Positions 58,310-64,000 of a DNA stretch of 64,000 nt are shown here, piece by piece. Origin of the DNA: Macrococcus lamae (GTDB taxonomy: Bacteria > Bacillota > Bacilli > Staphylococcales > Staphylococcaceae); contig NZ_SCWB01000004.1 in assembly GCF_004359545.1 (NCBI RefSeq), forward strand, positions 1-64,000. Direction: 5' to 3'. The first letter of the stretch is position 1; the number at the start of each line of letters is the position of its first letter. Both the position numbers and the translations under genes were made by a program. The notes beneath the pieces were generated by a model. That model was given only the letters and a program-made list of their open reading frames with translations, had not been told where the DNA came from and did not search any database.

Positions 58310-58412
58310 ATAAGAGACTGAGACATCATAGTTTATTCTTCGAGAAATTCAATACGACTAATTTAGCGTATTATCTGTACGAAGAAATGAACGTTTGTCC
58401 CAGCCTCCCTTT
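58310..58412. repeat. Palindromic intergenic element, copy 2
   Basis: Outer arms GAGACTGAGACA (58314-58325) and TGTCCCAGCCTC pair with a few G-T or mismatched positions. An inner stem has TTCTTCG/CGAAGAA and AATACG/CGTATT around ACTAATTTAG. It shares the layout and outer arm of copy 1 but not the inner sequence. It follows the UDP-sugar dehydrogenase stop and precedes the TagG gene. A minus-strand promoter (TTGAAT 58347-58352, 16 nt, TATGAT 58325-58330) may lie inside it. Confidence 0.65.
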
Positions 58413-58417
58413 ATGAT

Positions 58418-59668
58418 TTATAAAGTATAGAGGTTACCATAATTTAAGTAACGCGCACTATTGAACTTTGTTTTGATAACATTTTTTGTATCAAAGATAA
58501 TCGCATCTTTCATCGGGTTCAGCGCCACTTCATCCAACTGTTTAAACTCAGAGTGATCGCTTAATACAACGATAAGTGAGCTGTCTTGTAAAGCAGCATT
58601 TAAATCACGCTCTATAAAGTCCAACTGGACATGCGGATCATAGGCAACTACTTCAAAATTTTCATTTTTAAGCATTTGATATATGTCAAAAGCTGGAGAC
58701 TCTCTAATATCATCAACGTCACCTTTATAAGTTAACCCAAACACAGTGACTTTTTTTCCGCCGGTCGATCTTAAGATTTCCTTTGTCTTTGAAACAACAT
58801 AATGCGGCATCTGATTATTGATTTTACGCGCGACTTGAATGATATCTGAGTTAATCGGATCTTTTGCGATGATGAAATATGGATCGACAGCAAGACAATG
58901 TCCACCGACTCCAGGACCTGGCTGATGAATATTCACACGTGGATGTTTATTCGCCATATCAATGACATCTAATGCATTAATCTCCAGTGTATTACAGATT
59001 TTAGCCAGTTCATTGGCAAGTGCAATATTAACGTCACGGTACGTGTTCTCCATCAATTTGCTCATCTCAGCCGTTTTAGCATCTGTTTCAATCATTTCAC
59101 CTTGAACAAAAGTGCCATATACGTTTTTACCCGCTTCAATACATTGTTTCGTCACACCACCGATGATCCGGTTATTGAAGACAAGTTCATGCATAATTTG
59201 ACCCGGCAGTACACGCTCAGGACAATGTACTAAGAAGATATCTTCACCGATAACAAATCCTTTACTTTCAACCAATGGTTTGACAAAGTCGTCCATCGTC
59301 CGAGGTGCAATCGTTGATTCTACGATGATTGTATTGCCCTTTTCAATTAAAGGTAGAATAGTGTCAACAGCTTTCATCACTAATGAAATATCACATGACT
59401 TGAACTGATCAGCCATATTTGGTGTTGGTACTGCTATGATAAAGCAATCTGCAGGTTCCGGTGTTGTTGTCGATTTGAATTTTCCTGAAGCTAGAACAGC
59501 TTCAAATGCTTCTTGCAATCCTGGCTCTTCTATATGTATCCTACCGTTATTCAAAGATTCTACAGCCTTCTCGTTGATGTCTACACCGACAACATCTACC
59601 CCATGTTTCGCAAACATAATGGAAGTTGGTAGTCCAATGTAACCAAGCCCAATTGTTGTTAATTTCAA
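58418..59668 (-). CDS. wecC: UDP-N-acetyl-D-mannosamine dehydrogenase-like (WecC/CapO)
   Basis: A 416-aa nucleotide-sugar 6-dehydrogenase that oxidises a UDP-HexNAc to the uronic acid with NAD+. IGLGYIGLPTSIMFAKHG near 7-24, VHCPERVLPGQIMHEL near 147-162 (the HexNAc rather than glucose group) and GPGVGGHCLAVDPYFI near 250 with the catalytic Cys are clear. It most resembles staphylococcal Cap5O/WecC. No UDP-GlcNAc 2-epimerase is in the window. It starts with TTG 6 nt after AAAGGCGGG. A uronic acid product would be a possible substrate for the amidotransferase-like protein of block B (inference). Confidence 0.85.
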   Translation of the reverse strand: MKLTTIGLGYIGLPTSIMFAKHGVDVVGVDINEKAVESLNNGRIHIEEPGLQEAFEAVLASGKFKSTTTPEPADCFIIAVPTPNMADQFKSCDISLVMKAVDTILPLIEKGNTIIVESTIAPRTMDDFVKPLVESKGFVIGEDIFLVHCPERVLPGQIMHELVFNNRIIGGVTKQCIEAGKNVYGTFVQGEMIETDAKTAEMSKLMENTYRDVNIALANELAKICNTLEINALDVIDMANKHPRVNIHQPGPGVGGHCLAVDPYFIIAKDPINSDIIQVARKINNQMPHYVVSKTKEILRSTGGKKVTVFGLTYKGDVDDIRESPAFDIYQMLKNENFEVVAYDPHVQLDFIERDLNAALQDSSLIVVLSDHSEFKQLDEVALNPMKDAIIFDTKNVIKTKFNSARYLNYGNLYTL

Positions 59669-59810
59669 AAAATCCCGCCTTTAAGCAATAATAAGTACTG
59701 ACTTAAAGAATAAATTAATTTTTTAACTCAATGTTGGAATTTACAATATCTTAATACACTTTTACAGATTTTAAATATTTGTGAAATTTATTTGTTTCTA
59801 AATTGCAATT

Positions 59811-61058
59811 ACAAGTTAGCCACTCTGACAAATCTAGTTCATATAGAATCCTAGGGATTCGTTTAGTATGTTCTCTTTGATTAGTTCCTTCAAAAACACT
59901 TCCATCGCCGACTGTCCATTCAGTATCTTACGTGGATATCTATTCATCCACTCCTGGATTTTATGGACATTGAAAGTTGTTACAGTTGAAATGGGGATAC
60001 CCTTAGGAATATGCCGGCGAATAAATCTGTGCTGATTTTCTTTCGTCCCTCTTTCCCAAGAAGCATAGGGGTGAGTAAAGTAGACCTCAGATAATCCCCT
60101 GAGGCATTCAGAAAGATCGCTGAATTCAGGTCCGTTATCTGATGTAATGGACTTGAATATCTTAGGGAAAGCATCTTATACATCTCCTGTTTCCTTAATC
60201 AGATGACGTAGTGCATTGACTACATGGCAACTTTGTTTACCATCAATCTTTAAAATAAGTTCATATCGGCTTTTTCTCTCAACCATGGTGAGGAGAACCT
60301 GGTCTTCCCCTGACTTCTGACCGACAACAGTATCTATCTCCCAATGTCCGAAGGTCGTGCGTGTATCCACTGCATGAGGTCGCAGCTCAATAGACTGACC
60401 CAGTACTTTTTTATTGATGCGAGTAAAGCCTGCCGGCTTCTTATTCTTAAGCTTTAATTTCATCAAAAGATTGATATTACGTGTCTTTATCAGTTTTCTG
60501 TCAATCCAGTTATAGAGTGTCTTGATGCAGGGTATGAAGCTTTCTGGAAAAAGCTTAGCTTTCTTAGCCAGCATAATAACGGAAGCCGGAGACATTTCCT
60601 GATGTATCATCAGATCATCGGCCCATTCAACAAAGGGATTATCCGTAATAGGGAGAGGGCGACGCCCTGACTTGATACGATTTTCAAAGTATCTATCCTG
60701 AGCAAGATCAGGTGAATAGACGCACTTGTAGTAGGTGTAAGTCTTATTATTCTGTATCTGCTGGCTCTTTTGCGTGCAGGCCCCACGCTTTATCTCATTA
60801 TTGACGGTCTGTGGTGCTCTGCCGAGCTTTGCGGCTATTTGTCTGTTTGAATACCCTTCATTAATCAACGTCTGTATGATGATCCGTTCATCTCTAGAAA
60901 GGTGTTTGCCCTTAACGTTTTTCGTGTTACCATTGATATACGTCATACGAATTCATTCCTTTATTGTCGGTGTGAGAACTACAATATTAACATGAATTCG
61001 TCATGGCGTATTTTTTTATAGATAATTAATGTATCTTCCACCTTAGGTGGCTAACTTG
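59811..61058. mobile_element. IS30-family insertion sequence
   Basis: About 1.25 kb, bounded by the terminal inverted repeat CAAGTTAGCCAC (59812-59823) and its complement GTGGCTAACTTG (61047-61058). ATT occurs on both sides (59808-59810 and 61059-61061), a possible 3-bp target duplication. It holds one IS30-type transposase gene on the minus strand and sits between the wecC-like gene and the LtaS-like gene. Confidence 0.85.
59834..60946 (-). pseudogene. IS30-family transposase, interrupted by an in-frame stop
   Basis: Codons 1-370 read through as one frame except TAA at codon 257 (60176-60178). The N-terminal HTH (LSRDERIIIQTLINEGYSN, IAAKLGRAPQTVNNEIKRG) and the first catalytic Asp (HWEIDTVVG, residue 205) precede the stop. 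The second Asp (TSDNGPEF) and the Glu (GTKENQHRFIRRH) follow it. A full-length product needs read-through, so the copy is probably inactive. The reading frame itself is intact: this is a nonsense mutation, not a frameshift. Confidence 0.88.
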
Positions 61059-61092
61059 ATTGTATAACTTACCTATTTTTTTAAATCAATAA

Positions 61093-62925
61093 TTAATAAA
61101 TCTTTTGAAAAAAATCATCGCTTATTGTGTTTTTATCAAAATAACGATTAAAGGAGATATAGCGATAATCATTAATTAATTTTTGTTCATTTTTGGACAA
61201 TTTACTATCTGCTATTTTTTTATTGTCCTTATATACACTATCACTGGCTATTCGTGTGATTCCTTGACTTAAAATCTCATCCAGCAGTTCATAGTAAGGA
61301 GATAATTTATAATCTCCTTCTTTCAATAACGTCGGTACCAACATTTCTGGCCCAATTATTGTTTCTTTCTGCTTAAAATGTCTTTTACTGTTATAAATAA
61401 AGTAAGGGGTTTTAAAAACATTATCCCCTATCAGCTTTTCTTTGCCTCTCATAAATGATGGAGCATGATCACCATAAAACACGATATTAGTCGGTACAGA
61501 TGACTGATTTAGATCAGCAATCAACTTTTCCACTGCTTTATCAGTATATCTAACCTGCTTAAAATAACCTTCGGCAAAACCAATATAATCAGCAAAATTA
61601 TCTTTTGGAGGAGCACTCGAGAATAACTTATGATTAATAACCGGCTTATATGTACTGTTTGAAAGTATATTCTGTTTATAAGGAAGATGATTCTGCATCG
61701 ATAAAACATTTATCATTGAAAACTGGTTTAGTTTTGTATTTAAGTAATCAGTAAGATACATATCCGAAATTCGGGGGCTGCCAGGAATCTTAACGTAATT
61801 CTTCATTGATTTTGAATCATATAAATGAGAAATATGCATCTTTTTATATACTTCTTTTCTATTATACAAATCGAATGTATATGGATGGATGACAGCTCTT
61901 TTACGGCTATTCACCATTGTTAATATAGATGAAGAAGATTTACTCTTACTGAAATACTCTATGTATGGCGATGTTAATTGTGGTGTTTTATGCAAGTCAA
62001 GACTCATACTTGTTAAGACTGAAAACTCAACATTAGCTGTTCCGCCACCGATAAATGGTGATATCATTTTCCCGCCGCTTAAGTTTGCCATTGAATCAAT
62101 ATAAGGTGCTGGTAAATTATTTGGTGTCACAATTTCATCCTGCCATAGACTCTCACTTAAATATATTATCGTTCGTTCATCAGCTAGGTTATAAAGTCTT
62201 TTGCGATTATTCCTTATTGATAACTTTACGTATTGATTTTTAATGTCTTTAATTTTATCCCTTGAGTATCCTTTGGGTTCGTCCATAAAGTCTCTAGAAA
62301 TATTATTCATAAAATAAGGTATAAATCCTATCCTTTTGATTTCCTTTGTTGGATTAAAAACAAACTTTTTAGGCTTCTCAAGTTCAAAATAGCTATAAGT
62401 GACTTTTTCTGAATTCACATAAAAGGGTATGAGGCATAAAACTGAAAGGGAAAGTATGAGTATTCTGGCAATTTTACTAAATTTAAAATTGTATTTATTT
62501 GAAAAATAGTTTTCAAGTTTAAAGACAAATAAAAATACGACAATTGCTACACCAATCAAAAAGAAAACTTGTGTCAATGGTGCAATATTAGAAAGTTCTT
62601 TGATATTCATCAGTTCCCTGAATTCATAGAAATTGATGACCTCTCCTCTTTGTACATATTTCAAATGATTGGCATATATAAACAAGTACATACATACATT
62701 AACCACTAATAATGTTCCAAAAAAAGTACCTGTAATTGAAAAGGTAATTAAAAATAATAACACTATGATACTGATGCCTTGAAATGTGTGTGGATTAATT
62801 TCATTCGGAGGAATGCCCTCTCCTACATATATTACTTCTGCCAGTTGATGGACAATATAATAAGCATTTAAAAAAAACAGAGAAATTATAACACTGTATA
62901 TTATTAACTTAATTATCCTATTCAA
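61093..62925 (-). CDS. LtaS-family phosphoglycerol transferase-like sulfatase-fold protein
   Basis: A 610-aa membrane enzyme with five N-terminal helices (about 5-190) and an extracellular alkaline-phosphatase/sulfatase domain (about 250-545). The catalytic Thr is in IGGGTANVEFSVLTS near 293, and metal ligands are in IIYLSESLW, NHLPYK and FYGDHAPSF near 482. This subgroup transfers phosphoglycerol from phosphatidylglycerol to polymer or glycan acceptors (family knowledge). It is probably not the main LTA synthase, given the locus. It starts with TTG after AGGAGC; the IS lies immediately downstream. Confidence 0.82.
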   Translation of the reverse strand: MNRIIKLIIYSVIISLFFLNAYYIVHQLAEVIYVGEGIPPNEINPHTFQGISIIVLLFLITFSITGTFFGTLLVVNVCMYLFIYANHLKYVQRGEVINFYEFRELMNIKELSNIAPLTQVFFLIGVAIVVFLFVFKLENYFSNKYNFKFSKIARILILSLSVLCLIPFYVNSEKVTYSYFELEKPKKFVFNPTKEIKRIGFIPYFMNNISRDFMDEPKGYSRDKIKDIKNQYVKLSIRNNRKRLYNLADERTIIYLSESLWQDEIVTPNNLPAPYIDSMANLSGGKMISPFIGGGTANVEFSVLTSMSLDLHKTPQLTSPYIEYFSKSKSSSSILTMVNSRKRAVIHPYTFDLYNRKEVYKKMHISHLYDSKSMKNYVKIPGSPRISDMYLTDYLNTKLNQFSMINVLSMQNHLPYKQNILSNSTYKPVINHKLFSSAPPKDNFADYIGFAEGYFKQVRYTDKAVEKLIADLNQSSVPTNIVFYGDHAPSFMRGKEKLIGDNVFKTPYFIYNSKRHFKQKETIIGPEMLVPTLLKEGDYKLSPYYELLDEILSQGITRIASDSVYKDNKKIADSKLSKNEQKLINDYRYISFNRYFDKNTISDDFFQKIY

Positions 62926-62948
62926 TTTTCTGCTCCTATCTTCCTTAC

Positions 62949-64000
62949 TTATTTATTAGCAAACACGCAATTGACTACTCTTTTTGTTGAAGAACCATCT
63001 TCCAGTTGATTGAATAATAAATGAAAGTCATTAATTTTATCTTTATATATCTTTTCAATATCTTCGAGATGTTCCAGTAAACGAAGTAAATCTGTTGAAT
63101 TTTCTACAAGTGGCCCTGGAATCTCTTTAATATAATTAATATAAAAACCTCTAAGATCATTCTTATACTTCTCCAAGTCATAACTAAAAAACAATTGCGG
63201 TCTTTTTAATATAGAATAGTCAAAAAATACAGATGAATAATCTGTGATTAACACATCGCTGATTAAATAAAGATCAGTGATGTCTTCATAACTTGAAACG
63301 TCATATGCAAAGCCGCTATATGCTTCAATGTTTAAATTATTTGAAATCAAATAGTGCATTCTCATAAGAAGTATGGTGTCACTTCCCAAATGTTCTTTGA
63401 GAAGATTCAGATCGAGTTGCAGCTTAAACTGATAGGTTCCGAGCTTTACAAAGTCATCATCCCGCCAAGTCGGTGCATACATCACAATTTTTTTGTTTAA
63501 CGGCAAATTAAGACGTCTTTTAATGTCATTGATTTTATTCAGATTGTTTTGACTGGTGATTAACCTATCATTTCTTGGATAACCGGTTTCTATTATAATC
63601 TCGCGATTTACTCCAAAAGCTCGCTGAAATATTTTGGTAGAATATTGATTCGGCGAAATCAAATAGTCCCATCGATCACTTTCCTGTAAAAACCTCAGTC
63701 GATATTCAATTGTCGTTGTATTCGGCATTTTAACGTCCTCAATATCTAATCCGAGTTTCTTCAACGGCGTGCCGTGCCAAGTTTGTAAATATATCTGTTC
63801 TTTTCTTTTAATTAGAAACTTTGATAATCTGGCATTTGAAACCCAGTACTTACTAGTTGCGTAGATAAAATAATATGTCATTGAAAAACGCTTAACCTTT
63901 TTTGCATTACCGGAAATAGTCACTTGTTCTGGATGGTCAAATACCCAGTAAAACTTATAGTCAGGATATTCAGAAAGCATGTACTCGTAAATTGCTTTCG
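62949..64000 (-). CDS. CDP-glycerol glycerophosphotransferase (TagF/TagB-like), 5' end outside the window
   Basis: At least 350 aa. A Met codon at 63978-63980 is not the true start: the frame stays open to the window edge, and the upstream residues KAIYEY continue the family pattern (AIYEYMLSEYPDYKFYWVFD). YLQTWHGTPLKKLG near 86 and LITDYSSVFFDYSIL near 245 (numbered from the 63980 Met) are the teichoic acid glycerophosphotransferase signatures. It polymerises or primes glycerol phosphate on the cytosolic side. It is 23 nt upstream of the LtaS-like gene. Confidence 0.88.
   Translation of the reverse strand, partial: KAIYEYMLSEYPDYKFYWVFDHPEQVTISGNAKKVKRFSMTYYFIYATSKYWVSNARLSKFLIKRKEQIYLQTWHGTPLKKLGLDIEDVKMPNTTTIEYRLRFLQESDRWDYLISPNQYSTKIFQRAFGVNREIIIETGYPRNDRLITSQNNLNKINDIKRRLNLPLNKKIVMYAPTWRDDDFVKLGTYQFKLQLDLNLLKEHLGSDTILLMRMHYLISNNLNIEAYSGFAYDVSSYEDITDLYLISDVLITDYSSVFFDYSILKRPQLFFSYDLEKYKNDLRGFYINYIKEIPGPLVENSTDLLRLLEHLEDIEKIYKDKINDFHLLFNQLEDGSSTKRVVNCVFANK

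Noticed and set aside
59980-60183. A frameshift in the IS30 transposase, suggested by a second short open frame
   Set aside because: Reading the original frame past the TAA gives the expected C-terminal transposase sequence to a natural stop at 59834, so it is a nonsense codon, and the short frame is spurious.

Overview
The window is AT-rich, densely packed low-GC Firmicute chromosome. Gene content and order point to Staphylococcaceae. From folD back to the UPF0223 gene, the order (folD / purEKCSQLFMNHD / membrane protein / rlmI / small protein / ptsHI / cydAB / ktrC / rnjA-rpoY / HAD / def / ykyA / pdhABCD / UPF0223) is, from memory, that of Staphylococcus aureus, and the ktrC-to-pdh part is shared with Bacillus subtilis. 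An nsrR-hmp pair and two non-staphylococcal glycopolymer loci follow folD, so a close relative such as Macrococcus is more likely than Staphylococcus itself. The genus is inference. No rRNA, tRNA or CRISPR was seen.

Layout. 1-6.3 kb: UPF0223, pyruvate dehydrogenase complex (pdhABCD) and lipoprotein ykyA, all minus strand. 6.4-10.2 kb: def, a small protein, a HAD phosphatase, and rpoY-rnjA. 10.2-14.5 kb: K+ channel gate ktrC, cytochrome bd oxidase cydAB behind a Rex-like operator, and a glutaredoxin-like/phosphoesterase pair. 14.5-20.2 kb: PTS ptsHI, a hypothetical gene, rlmI, a polytopic membrane protein in the auxA position, and a 56-aa disordered protein behind a sigma-B-like promoter. 20.2-31.3 kb: the complete eleven-gene purine operon, divergent from folD with PurR-box-like sequences between them. 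32.4-34.1 kb: hmp and nsrR, divergent around an NsrR-like operator.

34.2-64 kb is accessory envelope territory, almost all minus strand. Block A (35.5-47.8 kb) is a Wzx/Wzy-type polysaccharide locus. It encodes CapA/CapB chain-length control, a CapD-type 4,6-dehydratase, an aminotransferase, a PglD-like acetyltransferase and a PglC-like phosphoglycosyltransferase. Together these four enzymes fit the UDP-N,N'-diacetylbacillosamine route (EpsCNML in B. subtilis, PglFEDC in Campylobacter). A flippase, a candidate polymerase and three glycosyltransferases complete it. Block B (48.7-58.3 kb) is a separate ABC-transporter-dependent locus: TagH- and TagG-like exporter genes flank five genes encoding two GT4 enzymes, an asparagine-synthase-like protein without the glutaminase cysteine, an 886-aa two-domain glycosyltransferase and a coiled-coil protein. 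Block C (58.4-64 kb) has a UDP-ManNAc dehydrogenase-like gene, a nonsense-interrupted IS30-family element, an LtaS-like phosphoglycerol transferase and a TagF/TagB-like glycerophosphotransferase cut by the window edge. Two approximately 105-bp palindromic elements with similar outer arms and differing inner stems flank block B.

The core half couples carbon entry (PTS), pyruvate oxidation, respiration and purine synthesis. The accessory half appears to build two surface glycopolymers by different export routes. Block B is the best candidate for an undescribed system.
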